Shown here piece by piece: positions 31,942-43,085 of a stretch of DNA of 58,945 nucleotides. The stretch comes from Owenia fusiformis (Eukaryota; Annelida; Polychaeta; Sabellida; Oweniidae): assembly GCA_903813345.2 (NCBI GenBank), contig CAIIXF020000624.1, forward strand, positions 2,056-61,000. The letters are read 5' to 3'. How positions within the stretch are numbered: the first letter of the stretch is position 1; each line of letters begins with the position of its first letter. The notes below the pieces were generated by a model. That model had not been told where the DNA came from and made no database searches. It saw nothing but the letters and a program-made list of their open reading frames with translations. The position numbers were made by a program, and so were the translations under genes.

Positions 31942-32857
31942 TGTGCATATAAATCTGAATGGTCTGATGAATGGGGTTGCATTAGAAGGGGTAATAGTAA
32001 ATATAGCGCATTTTGTACCATATGCAATAGGAACCTTGATATCAGCCACATGGGTAAATATAATAGTTATCATTTTATTCATTTACTGAATAGTATATCT
32101 TGTTACTGATTTGATGTACACTTAAGAATAATGATAAGTGTAAATAAATTAATACATAAATGCTATGTACATTAATGATAATATAATTAAAGTATAATTG
32201 AATTAAATGGAGAACTGAGGAAAAACTGTATTGTAGGACATGCAGATGTTAAACGACACATACAGGCAGTTTCTCATGTGACAAAATCTGCTGAAGATCG
32301 AAGTCAGATCGACAAAATGCCAATTTTTAAATCTTTAGATAAAGCTACAGGAATGCCTAATTTGGAAGTAAAGGTACCCATTATAATAGAGTTCAGTATG
32401 TAAAGAAGTCAAATCGTATGGTTCTAGAAATTGTTTTAGCTTCTTAATGATCGTTGGGAAATTGTGTACTATAAATGCATATTTGAAAATACCATTTTTC
32501 TGAGTCAATGGCGACAATAAAAATACTTTAGATGAGGGAAATGAAAATTAGCACATTCCTTGTATATAGGCAAATGTCATAAATCAGCTCAAAATACTTT
32601 TCAGGCCAGGACTGCTGAAATTAAAATGACTGCACTGATGATTTCACATAATATCCCATTGAGTTTCGCAGATCATTTGAGAGATTCAATAAAGGAATGT
32701 TTTCCCGATTCGAAAATTGCCCAGAAATACAGATGTGGGAAGACCAAAACTGCATCGATGATAAATGGAGCAATTGCACCGTGGCTTAAGAATGACCTTG
32801 CCAAGGATATGAAGGCACGACCATTCACACTGTCAACTGATGGATCGAATGATTCAG
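31942..32857 (+). pseudogene. hAT-like (BED finger) transposase, three exons, 3' part lost
   Basis: Exon 1 (31,942-32,053) reads CAYKSEWSDEWGCIRRG and FCTICNRNLDISHMG. Exon 2 (32,237-32,373) continues HADVKRHIQAVSHVTKSA. Together they give a C-x2-C...H-x(4-5)-H BED-type finger split by a phase-1 intron. Exon 3 (32,605-32,857) reads TAEIKMTALMISHNIPLSFA, KYRCGKTKTASMI and PFTLSTDGSNDSG, the start of an RNase H-like hAT core, and ends at AG|GTAGGA. No C-terminal dimerisation region follows; a piggyBac-type MITE begins about 100 bp later. The intact frames and phases suggest slow decay or a domesticated gene now truncated. Confidence 0.65.
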
Positions 32858-32959
32858 GTAGGACAATAAACTTGATAACAGAAGTGTCAAATGCTATATG
32901 AGATGACTCTTTAAGCCCTCTTCAAGAGTCTTAGCAAATCTCTTTTGGGTCTATGTTAA

Positions 32960-33601
32960 CCCTAGAAGCCCTAAGGGGGGGTCAAAATGACCCCCCCTGT
33001 CAAGTTTTTTCCCCATAACTTTCTATTGGCATCTGCCAGGGTCTTCAAATTTTCAGTAGCTGAAGCTACAGATATAAGACATGTTTTTTGAAAAAATCAG
33101 CAGAATTGTACATAGGGTTACTGATTTATTGTGATGTAATCATGAGCTGCAATAGACAAAATCGGAAAAAGCTAGCACTATTTGTACTATATGTGTTATC
33201 TTTCGAATAAGATTACACAATCTTCCATCATCATAGTTGTTAAAGTTATTACACCAAGTTGTAGATAATTGAATGAAGTATATTTTGGTAAAAGTTTGAA
33301 CATCCTAGCTTTACGAATTTGTTATTTATTTATTATGATGTAATCATCAGCTCCAATAGACAAAATCAGAAAAAAGCTAGCACTAATTCTACCATACGTG
33401 TTGTCTTAAGAATAAAATTACGCAATCTCACATCATCGTAGTTGTTAAAACTTTTATACCAAGTTGTAGATAATTGAATGAAGTATATGTGGAAAAAGTT
33501 TGAACATCCTAGCTCTACTAATAAACATTTTACAAGGGGGGTGCCCTTTTGACCCCCCCTTAGGTGTTCGTGTGACTATTTTTACCTTAGGGCTTCTAGG
33601 G
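32960..33601. mobile_element. piggyBac-type MITE (642 bp) with TTAA targets
   Basis: TTAA is followed by CCCTAGAAGCCCTAAGG; the right end is the exact complement, CCTTAGGGCTTCTAGGG, followed by TTAA (33,602-33,605). TTAA duplication and CCCTAGA-type ends are the hallmark of piggyBac. Just inside are (G/C)7-8 blocks GGGGGGGTCAAAATGACCCC. The interior holds two ~200-bp tandem blocks (from 33,128 and 33,336) sharing CAATAGACAAAATC and CCAAGTTGTAGATAATTGAA. No transposase is encoded. Confidence 0.9.
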
Positions 33602-33795
33602 TTAATAAATTAAATTATGACTTTATGTTTTGGGTTTGCATGTGAATAGTGCTCCTGATATGAAAACAACCACAGTGGTGATTCTATGAAAACTTGCATC
33701 CAACTAATTAACAAACTATTAAAGATTGACCAAAAATGACAAGTGAAGTCAAAATTTTGAAGATCAAACTCAAAGGTCAAGGTGGAGACCCAACA

Positions 33796-34290
33796 ATGTT
33801 AGAAAAGGGGGACTCAGTCATGGCGGACAGAGGAATAATAGTTCAAGACTTGTTTGCAGCAAAAGGGGTTCAGATCAACACACCTTCCATGCTGAAAGGT
33901 AAAAGCCAGCTTTAGCCAAGTGAAGTTATTCATGACAGACGAGTCGCTTCCAAGAGGATCCGCATTGAACGTGTCATAGGGCTTGGTAAACAAATGAAAA
34001 TCTTGAAGCAGGATCTACATCAAGGAAAGAGAGACATCATGTCAAGAATAATCAAAGTATGTTACCTTCTTAGAAATTTTACCTTCTTTGGGGACAGTTA
34101 TCAATGTCAGGGAAATGTTCCATACATTCCAAGTCACCAAGGTCAGGAAGATGTTCCATATATTCCAAGTCCAAAACCAGGTCCAATTATAGATGAGGGA
34201 TTAGTAACACCTAAACATATTGACAATACACCTCTAAATCCAGTACCAGACTTGTCCTGGTCAGAGGTGACATTGCTGTCAAAAAACTAA
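33796..34290 (+). pseudogene. DDE_4 superfamily transposase C-terminal part
   Basis: One frame reads MLEKGDSVMADRGI, INTPSMLKGKSQL, a TAG stop, then PSEVIHDRRVASKRIRIERV and IIKVCYLLRNF. 'GDSVMADRGF', 'NIPPFL', 'QLS..EV..TR.IA..RIHVER' and 'VC..L.N' are the signature line of DDE_4 nucleases (Harbinger/IS5-like and KolobokE-like). The acidic D of MADRG and the E of IERV are kept. The N-terminal catalytic Asp and any DNA-binding domain are missing. A short degenerate repeat (VPYIPS twice) follows. Confidence 0.65.
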
Positions 34291-34312
34291 GCCAAGTTGA
34301 AGTAACTTTGAC

Positions 34313-34764
34313 TTGAACCTCGTAACCTGTGGAATCCAAAAGTTTTGTTTTTCATTGCCATGGCAGAACGTTAGACATTCCTTACAGCGAGCAGCAGGAT
34401 TATTCAATGCCAGCACCATCATTGATGTTGCTGACAGGTATGATGTAGAACATTCTGCCAAGTCAATGGAGCGATTTATAAGAAGTGGACAGTGGGCAAT
34501 AAAACCTATAAAATTGCGGATAACCTACAGGTACCACCTTTGAAAAAGTTCATAAGCTCTGACAAGAACAAAGGGGAATTGATCCGATGCCTCCATAAAC
34601 ACACTGAAGCAGATATACGATTGAACAAGGACCAAGACTTAATACTTTTTGGTGGACAAGTAGAACCTAACAAATCAGTTTTGGTAACAAGTAACAGGGC
34701 AGTGATCATGACTGACTGCAACCACCAAGAAGCTGATACATGTAAAGTGAAGCTTTTGAATTAA
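34313..34764 (+). pseudogene. Relic of an uncharacterised invertebrate repeat-protein family (copy 1)
   Basis: Two overlapping frames join by a frameshift near 34,520: IIDVADRYDVEHSAKSMERF, then ADNLQVPPLKKFISSDKNKG, ELIRCLHKH and HQEADTC. The pattern 'DvYrE.SiK..ER...P..W..Fl...NK..L...HEEADTR' is one I recall from multi-copy uncharacterised proteins of corals and molluscs. The fragment at 49,407-50,040 reads as the upstream part of the same protein. The function is unknown, and linkage to a mobile element is inferred from copy number and decay. Confidence 0.45.
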
Positions 34765-34769
34765 ATCGT

Positions 34770-36045
34770 AGGCCATGGTTAAAATATGCTTAATTTAACT
34801 TAATGCCAGCCATGAATACTGTTAATGGTACTCTCTGAAAATCCATGTTGAACAGTAAACACCCAAGCCTTAGTGGTTCTTCACTCACACTGCAAGGATA
34901 TAGTTAATAACTGTTTGTTCATTTGTTGTCTGTTTGGGCAATAACCTAAATACTGGTAATTTGATTCTGTTCAAATTTGATAGGCAAAGATATATTTTCA
35001 AAATGGCTACTTGGTTTAAACCCATATTTTTGCCATAAATCAGACAGTTTTACTTTTCAGTATTACTTGCCCAGTTTGGCTAATAAGGCCTGGGTGTAGT
35101 TTGTTGTCAATAAGAGACACTTATACTACCTGCTGATATCCATCTTGTAGTGAGATACTGCTTAGAGCTGCTGATTTTCAAGTACCTAATGTTTTGTATT
35201 TTCTTGTAAAACCCATGGGAATCAGAATCAGATGATATTTCTGGTAAGTAATTTATTTATTGTTTAAAATAAGGCCTGGTCTGCCAAGTGAAATTGTTGA
35301 ATCCCAATTACAACCTACTGATATCATCATTTTAACCACATCGTTGGAAACCTAAGATGTGACATGCATTGATGAGTGAAACGTAAAAGTAAAAGAATAA
35401 AATATTCTTAACTTGAATAAATCATATCTTGGGCTCATGTATGGCCGTAGACTCACTCTGCATAAAGAGATAGAAGAGCAATCTTAAAATGTGATATAGG
35501 ACATTATCATGTAAAATTTCAATCATTTTTGATATCAAGTTGAAATAAATCAACACAAAACTCAGCCATATCTTCAGACAATCAGTGCCATAATACATGT
35601 AATAAGCAAATATTTAATTCTATGGAGGGCAATACATGTTCATCTTTCAATGATTTTTGCAGTATGTATTGCCTACAGCCAGTAGGGCAAAGGAAATATA
35701 GGCTACAAAAGTCATTGAAAGTGCAACAGGTACTGCCCAAAAGAAGAGACTATCAGAATTAACAGATATAATTTTGTACACATTTTAATATTTCCAGTTT
35801 GTCATTTTCTTAAGAAACGAAAGAAAACAGTAAAGAAGTAACTTGAAGCAATTGATCAGTTTTAGGAACTATTCAAATCACAAAGGGAAAGAAACTATTA
35901 TGAAAAAGGGAAATAAACTATTTATGGTAGGCCTCTTCCCTTGTTTGTTTGTGAACTTGTCTTTTGTAGCTTATGGAGGAAGAGCTTCTCAAATTTCGCG
36001 TATTCTTAAATGGAGTCATGTTATTTTACCAGTTAGTATTCACCA
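34770..36045. other. Non-coding, no clear gene
   Basis: AT-rich DNA. At 35,680-35,790 a frame reads ATKVIESATGTAQKKRLSEL, possibly another exon scrap, but no splice context or domain supports a call. Confidence 0.35.
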
Positions 36046-36048
36046 GTT

Positions 36049-36944
36049 AGTACTGCACAGAAGGAGACCATTTACAGGGACAGAAGAATTCAAGACTTTG
36101 TCACTCTCGCGAAAACCTATGGATACAGCCTACTAAAAAATGTCCCACATGATGGGAATTGCTTTTTCCATAGTGTAAATGCCCAGCCACCCTATAAAGA
36201 TTGAGGAAAGCCACCACAGATTTCTGTAGATGTGGAGTAAGTCTTAATTTTTGGTTTTAATTTTGTGAATTTGCAGATATGCAAAAATGTTGATTCATGC
36301 CTTCCCCTATTTTTCAGAAACTGTTTTGCATCTTAGGAAATTATCACTAGCCAGGAATAAAATAATTCAATATCACTTCAATGAAATTAGCAAGTTAAAC
36401 AAAACAGATTGCAAATACTGCTGCAAAAGTGACAATATGATAAAGAGATAAGTATGAGATACTGAAAAATTAATGAGTGCACTGGTGGAAATGTCAAAAT
36501 ATGATTCTTCACAGATCTTTGTATACAGCTTACTCTGTAAAATAAATTTTTAAATGCATTAATGTTTTAGTATGTACTACCTTCTGATGGTTTTATCAGC
36601 TGCAGTTTGATAATAAATAAAAAATATAGCATGAAATTAGTCATTTTTAATCATTAAAAAAATGTTTTTGTTTGCAGGAACGCTAATCTCAGCTGAAAAG
36701 TACACTGACGCCAGACCTCATTGCCAGTTAAGGGCACATGGATTTTCCAGAGACATTGAAGATTCCAGAGTATTTCATGTCATTGCAGAATTTAATAAAT
36801 ACAACAGTAACTGTATTGGCCGTGAGAAGGGACAGAGTTCATTTCAAATCATGCTATCATCCCCTCATCCTGTTCGTGGTAAAACGCAGAGAGAAGTGCT
36901 TGTGAGACATTAAGAAGAGCGCCATTATGTCCCTATTAAAAAAG
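36049..36944 (+). pseudogene. OTU-like cysteine protease relic
   Basis: At 36,049-36,204 the frame reads RIQDFVTLAKTYGYSLLKNV, then PHDGNCFFHSV, and stops at TGA. The D-G-N-C segment is the OTU catalytic cysteine motif. After a TTTGCAG acceptor, 36,678-36,944 reads SAEKYTDARPHCQLRAHGFS and more to a TAA, then EERHYVPIKK before AAG|GTATGT. HY may be the OTU catalytic His. OTU domains occur in host deubiquitinases and also in several invertebrate transposons (some Helitrons and gypsy-like elements), so a transposon origin is likely here. The middle of the domain is not recognisable. Confidence 0.45.
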
Positions 36945-37243
36945 GTATGTGTTGCCTTGAACTTTTCTGGTATGTTTTAATTTGATTTTTTAAAATTCAT
37001 TATTTTCCAGAATTGATAGATGATCACACTAAACAAAATGGAAGACCAATATGATTTGCTCCTGAGTTTGAAATGATAAGTTCAACTCTTGGAATTAAGT
37101 TAAATATATAAATGTACAAGTTACATGCTTTTTCTAAAAGCAATCATTTTTCCAAAACATTTAATCTTGGCAAAGGACTAAACACTGGATCAACGATATT
37201 AACCAGTTAAAAAAATAATAAACTGTTAGCTCAAAGGCCTAAA

Positions 37244-37760
37244 ATGGCCTTAACAAAGAAGGATCATCACTTTCTGTATGTGGCTAATTATGCTCAAAGC
37301 ACAGCCACTCACACATGTATTGCTGTAAAGTATTCTTCTATGGGTTCTTTGACATCATGCACAAACATCATTCTCAAACAAGGAATAACACCTTCTAGAT
37401 CTGATACAACTCTGTCAACTGGTATCACAGAAAATATGAATGGAACAGCAGATAAGCACAAGCAACAGGTCTTGCTTTCTATAATGACAGGATTCTAATC
37501 CATAATTTGCCAAAATACTGGTAAAATCATTGAACAGAATGCAGAGAAAAAGAAGTGCAACAAAAAACTAGTCCAGCAACACATTCAGGAACAAAGCGGC
37601 AAGAATGTTACGTTAAAAGACCTTTCAAACATTGCCCAGGCTAGTAAGAGTGGTGAAACAAACAAGGAATAAAACCTTCTAGATCTGATACAAGTCTGTC
37701 AACTGGTATCACAGAAAATATGAATGGAACAGCAGAGGCCCGGATGGATGAAGTGAGGCA
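37244..37760 (+). pseudogene. Unassigned coding relic with 73-bp internal repeat
   Basis: Frames at 37,244-37,498 (KDHHFLYVANYAQSTATHTC) and 37,540-37,670 (VQQHIQEQSGKNVTLKDLSN) look protein-derived. The second resembles 'TGK.VTLKDI.NI' segments of zinc-finger SWIM/MULE-like proteins, but that match is weak. A 73-bp block at 37,380-37,452 recurs at 37,664-37,736 with few differences. No complete domain is present. Confidence 0.3.
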
Positions 37761-38069
37761 GTTTGGGTAAAGGGTCTTTCAGAATTCATTTTTTTGATGA
37801 TCCTTAAGTGCAGAGTAAGCTTTAAAACAGGATTGGATGAGTGTGTTAACACCATTGATTACTGGACTGAAGGAGATGTTCCAATTGCTTAATCGATGCA
37901 CAAGGGTACAATGAATGAATCATACACTGAGATGGTCAGTTGGATTACATGGTAATACGTTTTTTGTAGTTCATACATCTCTAGAGTTAGAGAAAATCAG
38001 GATCTGGTGAGGGGGAATTTCACAATGACACTCACGAAATCAAAACAAGATCAGTTTTGGAAACAAAAG

Positions 38070-38180
38070 TACAGGGTGACATAAAAAAGTGCCTATACCT
38101 ATAGTCTTTGAGACACCCTAAGAATCCCAGTTTCTCAAGAATGAAATGGAGAACATTTAAATACAACACTCAGCAGTTCT
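38070..38180 (+). mobile_element. CAGGGTG element end
   Basis: TACAGGGTGACATAAAAAAG with TGCCTATACC resembles the other CAGGGTG ends. No partner end was found in the following kilobase. Confidence 0.35.
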
Positions 38181-40300
38181 CTGATTTATAATGAACCCTA
38201 TTTCAATAAAAAATTAGCTTATAAGAGTGACTTTCAGGTAAAAAAATTCATAAATCTGCACACTTATACAAGAGTCCTAATTCATCTATATATGTATAGA
38301 AATAAGGTATACTTACATATAAAGTAAATCCATGTCCTAGATTTAACTTTCAAGTGAGGTTTTATAATTTTATAACTTTCCAATGGAAAATTTGGATAAT
38401 GTGTTAAACTATAAACTATTGACACATTCTAATATGGGATTACTTGTGATCAATGTAATGGTATGAGACATCAGGTGATCAATTGTATTAGACATCCAAT
38501 GATGCATATCTCCCATATTTGTAACAATAAGCGCTGTCTTAACATAGGATAATAAGGAGAGAAGTGTTATGGCAATCAACACTGTACAGGGCACGATGGC
38601 ACGGATGATTGTTACCACTGATCTAATTGCTGAAAATGGGTTTGTGTAAAAAAGCGGGTAGCCGGGCGACCTGGTACTCTACCTTCCTACCAGGGTTAGG
38701 AATTTGATATTTTCATTTTATGCCTCAAAACACATCATAAATCAACCGCCAACGACAAAATTAATATAATGTCAATCAGTGAGGCAATAAATCAAGCAAC
38801 TTATGTTGTAAAAATGGTCCATTAGCAACTTTACAAGTTAATAACTCATTCCTAACCTTTTAAAAATTAATCAATTTCGTTACTTAATTTTAAGAACAGT
38901 ACAAATACGGGCTCCAGGATCACAAAGGCCATGGTCAGAATGAACCTAAATCACCATCCAGACTGTGCCAAATGAAAAAAGCAGTGTGGATATAATGTGT
39001 GCAAGGTGCAGATATTAATGGCCAATTTTGAATTTGAAATTGTGATATTTCACAAACTAAGGCATTTTAGGTGCTCAACTATATTTATTCATGAACAAGA
39101 TCCTTAATAAAAGGAAATTGTGTAAATAGATATGTTCTTCATTCAGGGACTTTTTTAAGAAGCTTCTCTCTGATGTGAATTTAGAGACTAAACTTGTAAC
39201 GTTGGGACATTGGGACTAAAAGCCATTCAATTCTGTTTGAATAAATTCCAAACAAACGACAGTACAAGGATATCTAACAAATTGAATAAAAAAAGAACTT
39301 TCTTGTACTATAAGATATGAGTGACGCTCTGAAATCCAGATCTTTCAAGAAAAAACTGCCTGTTGCTTGCTGCTGAGTGGCATGATTCCTCCTATTGACA
39401 CATTCTTGGAAGTCGTCACCAGTAGGTTGATGTACCAGGTGAGTGTTTCCACTTTTATTGCAGAAGGTGTTATGATACGGGAGGTTGTGGAATGCCTGGC
39501 TGTGTGCCATTTTAGCAAATAATAAAGAGCCAGGAAACATTGTTATCAGATACAGACATTGCATTTATTCTGCTGTGTCATTCTGCAAGGCTTTGTGCTA
39601 CATTGTGGATGGATACTGGAACGGCTAGGTGACAGAGCCCCTTTTGACTTCCCTAGAATGTCTCAGAACACTTGGTCTTATACAGAAGGGCTTTGACAAG
39701 GACACCCTGTCCATCAGGAACAAATCCAGCCACAACTTAAGTCATACCTACAAAGCTTCACCAGCAGGCAGTAATCCCCAAGAATTGTGTCCCAGAGTCA
39801 TCAGTGACAGCCTCAACATCTATGGTCAGTGGATGTGTGCAGTGGGTTAGAGTTCATTCATGGTGCCAATGTTATATCATATCATATCCAGGAGAGGATA
39901 CAAACTTTTTTTATGACAAATCTGCAAAAAATTAATAGCCACAAAATAAAAAAAAACACTCAAAACTAGCTAATATAATAGCCGCAAATTTCAAAATGCA
40001 AAAAATAGCACCATATATTAGATGGAGTATAGTATTCAATGTATATATATATAGCAATGTAACATCATTTAAAAGGCATATTTACCATTTTTTCACCAAG
40101 GGTAAATCAAAAATAAGTCATATTAAAGGTACAAAAGAGTGAATAAAATGTTTATGAATTGATTGGGATCATTTAGGTCATTTAGTTAGTAGTGGTTTAC
40201 TTCATTATGTAAAGATTTAAAACTTATTGATAACATTAGACATTTTCGATATTCGTAGCAACATTAAGGTACCCTGCGCGCAGAGTCTAGTTAAACTACA
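38181..40300. other. Non-coding stretch, no supportable gene
   Basis: AT-rich DNA with several short ORFs (39,274-39,564 reverse; 39,629-39,850 forward). None shows a domain, and none has a convincing splice context. Confidence 0.4.
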
Positions 40301-40334
40301 CTCTGCCTATTAGAGACCATATTACAGTTTAGTA

Positions 40335-40548
40335 GCCCCGCCCCCACGACAGGTACCGGTGACAGTTTGGGTAATAAATCACTTCTGACCTACGTGCTGA
40401 CCTTTCTTCCATCAATCAGTGAGCTTGAAGAAACATACGCCAAATGCGTGCTAATTAAATATGCGCATGTCATTGGTCAATTCCGGGCTCAACGATGACG
40501 TCAGAAGGAATGACCATATATAGAACGTCGGTCAAATTTGGCCGACGA
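40335..40548 (+). promoter_or_regulatory. Promoter-like cluster: GC box, CCAAT, CRE, TATA, start-site dyad
   Basis: In order: GCCCCGCCCCC (40,335-40,345), ATGCGCAT (40,461-40,468), ATTGG, a reversed CCAAT box (40,472-40,476), TGACGTCA, a full cAMP response element (40,496-40,503), and TATATA (40,517-40,522). A 22-bp dyad with one mismatch, CGTCGG...CCGACG, spans 40,527-40,548 where transcription should begin. A donor, TAG|GTAAGT, at 40,811 would close a ~265-base first exon. The downstream gene is unclear. Confidence 0.5.
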
Positions 40549-40902
40549 ACACTGATTGGCGCGGTGAGTTCACAGGTTTATTTTAGTTTGAAAGAGTGAA
40601 GACGAAGCTCTCTTTTAAGAAGTGAAGTCAAACGAATGCAAAGGGTAACATTAAGGAGCTTGAATGCAGTTAGGAATGCATATCATTGATGGATATATAT
40701 ATCAACGGATGATGAGCTCAGTTCATGCCCCACTCTTCTCAACTAATTAATCACACTTGTGATTAATTCAAGAGCCTGTTCTCCTTCATTTTACAATGTT
40801 GTACAGGTAGGTAAGTTTCAGTTATGAAAATAAATTATTTTCTATTAAAGTGCTAATTCGGTAATTTAAAATGCTCAAAGCGATCCGTCTCTTGCATTAT
40901 TG

Positions 40903-41289
40903 AGTTATCATGCCACACCTACAGGAACTACAGGGGTTAGTCCTTCTGAGTTATTAATGAGCAGAAAGTTGAGAACCACCCTCTCAATTTTACCTCAAAA
41001 GTTGAGACCTTCCCTACCAGATATGAATAAAGTATTTGAGCATGACGCCAATGTAAAGGCCAAATACAAATATTACCATGATTTGCACTATGGTGCAAAG
41101 CCACTTGCACCATTGAAACCATATGATCATGTGCGGGTGGAACTTGATGACAATAAACACTGGAGTTCACCTTGCACCATAGTTAAAGTGCATGATTTAA
41201 CACCATGTTCCTACATTATACGCGATGAAGCGGGAGTTTGCTATCGTAGGAACCGTAGACATTTGCAAACAACTAAAACAAATGATTAA
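40903..41289 (+). pseudogene. Ty3/gypsy Pol C-terminus (integrase tail) relic
   Basis: About 128 residues: SYHATPTGTTGVSPSELLMS, RKLRTTLSILPQKLRP, then LKPYDHVRVELDDNKHW, and SYIIRDEAGVCYRRNRRHLQ before the stop. 'YR.TP....SP.ELLMGRKLRT.LP' and 'G..YRRNRRHL' are typical of the integrase C-terminal half and chromodomain-side tail of gypsy elements. No RT, RNase H or integrase core precedes it; instead a promoter-like region lies just upstream. No stop breaks this piece, so the loss was by truncation. Confidence 0.75.
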
Positions 41290-41350
41290 TGGAACATCCT
41301 GTATTATATCTCATAACTCTTAATGAGAAAAAAATATTTTTCATTTATAG

Positions 41351-41467
41351 GTATTTGGAAATAAATTATGTCTTATATAACTACAAGAATCCACAAGAGG
41401 TAAAGGACATTCCACTGGGAGTACAACTAGAAGTTGAAGTCAATGGACTGGATGTGAAACATGTGCA
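41351..41467 (+). CDS. Possible orphan exon
   Basis: The sequence CATTTATAG|, an open frame (YLEINYVLYNYKNPQEVKDI, PLGVQLEVEVNGLDVKHV) and GCA|GTAAGT fit an internal exon of about 39 codons. I do not recognise the protein. It follows the gypsy relic and may belong to a gene starting at the promoter near 40,520; this is a guess. Confidence 0.3.
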
Positions 41468-41782
41468 GTAAGTTCAGTTTTTCTATACTGAAAGTTTAAT
41501 GAATTTTGTCCAAATTACATTAGCAGCTTCTTTGAGTGAGAACTAACTTACAAGCAGTGTCCCTTTAAATGACTAAATGGATGATTCAGTCCCTTAACAT
41601 TATATCATCTCCAGCTCATGGGCAGGCATGAATACAGAATCAAAAGTAGATTCACTCATCTTTTCTTTGAGTGAGAGAGAAACTTCACTACCAAGAAGAG
41701 AAATCTTGGATATGTAAGCTGGCAGGCTTGTAACATTGGCCTAAGAGATGTTGGTAAGTTCTTAAATTCCAATGTGTTTTAG

Positions 41783-42509
41783 ATCACAAACACAAAAGCC
41801 TTTTTAGGTGAGATAATCAGCGTCGGAGAAGATCTTTTTAAAGCCAATCATCCGTGGTCATCTCATCTTTTTTAGTTTAAAGGTCAATGACACTCCTTAT
41901 TTCGTTTACGTTTTCGTCGAGGGTGGATAAATCACTTATTTAGCTGCTCAAAAGAACATTTATAAAACCTATACGCGTACACATATATACAGGTTCACGT
42001 TTAGGTTGCCCGTGCATCTTATCCTCTCTAGTCTTACTTCATAATGAACAACAATGCATACAAATAGGTTCCATGATTATTTCAGAGCTGCAAAATGATT
42101 TACAAACAATAAAACTCAACTCCAATACCTTTTCTTCATATATAAAAGCCTAAAAGTGTTTATTAAGCAATGCAATATTATGCATTAAGCTCAAAACATA
42201 AAGGAAAATCTTGTTTTCGACTGTTAGATGATACGGAAATGACCATGGAGTCCCCAATAGCCATTCATATTTTACGATTCATACATCACTTTGTTTGAAA
42301 TTGAATTACCCTTTTAATGATATATAATTTGCGAAGATATTACAAATAAAAATATGGACGTTTTTCTTGCCAACCCTGAAAATTGGCGTTCCAACACATT
42401 GTATGTCACTCATTGGTCAAAATTACATGACCATTAACAATGTTTTTCAGATCACAGACACAAAAGCCTTTTTAGGTGAGATAATCAGCGTCGGAGAAGA
42501 TCTTTTTAA
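41783..42509 (+). repeat. 59-bp near-identical direct repeat, 668 bp apart
   Basis: ATCACAAACACAAAAGCCTT to GAAGATCTTTTTAA at 41,783-41,841 recurs at 42,451-42,509 with one mismatch. Both copies follow a TGTTTT(TC)AG acceptor-like sequence. The second continues as an open frame (ITDTKAFLGEIISVGEDLFN) and ends near a GTATGT donor, so the repeat may be a duplicated exon. Confidence 0.65.
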
Positions 42510-42599
42510 TGAAAGGTATGTCGTAAGTGACCATTACAATACATTACAATACATTACGAAAAGGAAGGCATCCAGTGTGAAGGAAGGGAACTGATTATC

Positions 42600-43085
42600 A
42601 TAAAAAATACCATTGTTAATTACCATACCCCAGTCAATAACAAAAGTTCCAAAACATGCCATGGCTGGAAATGAAGTTGACATGGCTAAGGTTCACAATT
42701 ATAAAAAACGATAGCACGTCCTTTACCAATGGCATACAGTGAAGCAATTCATGGTTACAGGCGCTTGCTAGCATCCAAACAAGCAGAGAATTTTCATTTA
42801 AGTAATTCTTTTGAGGAGAGTATCCAGATCACTACCGTCAATGATAGATGACCACGTAATTCAAACTGTCCTGTTTTGGAAGGGTTTCATGCAGCTTCAA
42901 CAACAGAGGTAGTGCCGAAGACTATTATTGGCTGCAAAACAATAATAAATGCAAAACCATCAGGCCACTCTACCTTACTGACTGACATGCTAGATGCCAA
43001 AGCCCTAGTCTATGAAAAGGACCAGAAATATGCAGTCTTTCTTTCTCGTTTAGACCCTAAAAGAATCAAACAAAATACCCATTAA
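42600..43085 (+). pseudogene. Unassigned coding relic
   Basis: The frame at 42,876-43,085 reads GFHAASTTEVVPKTIIGCKT and LTDMLDAKALVYEKDQKYAV. The composition looks protein-like, but I recognise no family and found no start or splice signals that complete it. Confidence 0.25.

Noticed and set aside
40260-40860. LTR belonging to the gypsy integrase relic
   Set aside because: No TG...CA boundaries, primer site or second copy were found; the relic lies downstream of it, where Pol should not directly follow an LTR. Kept as a promoter-like region.
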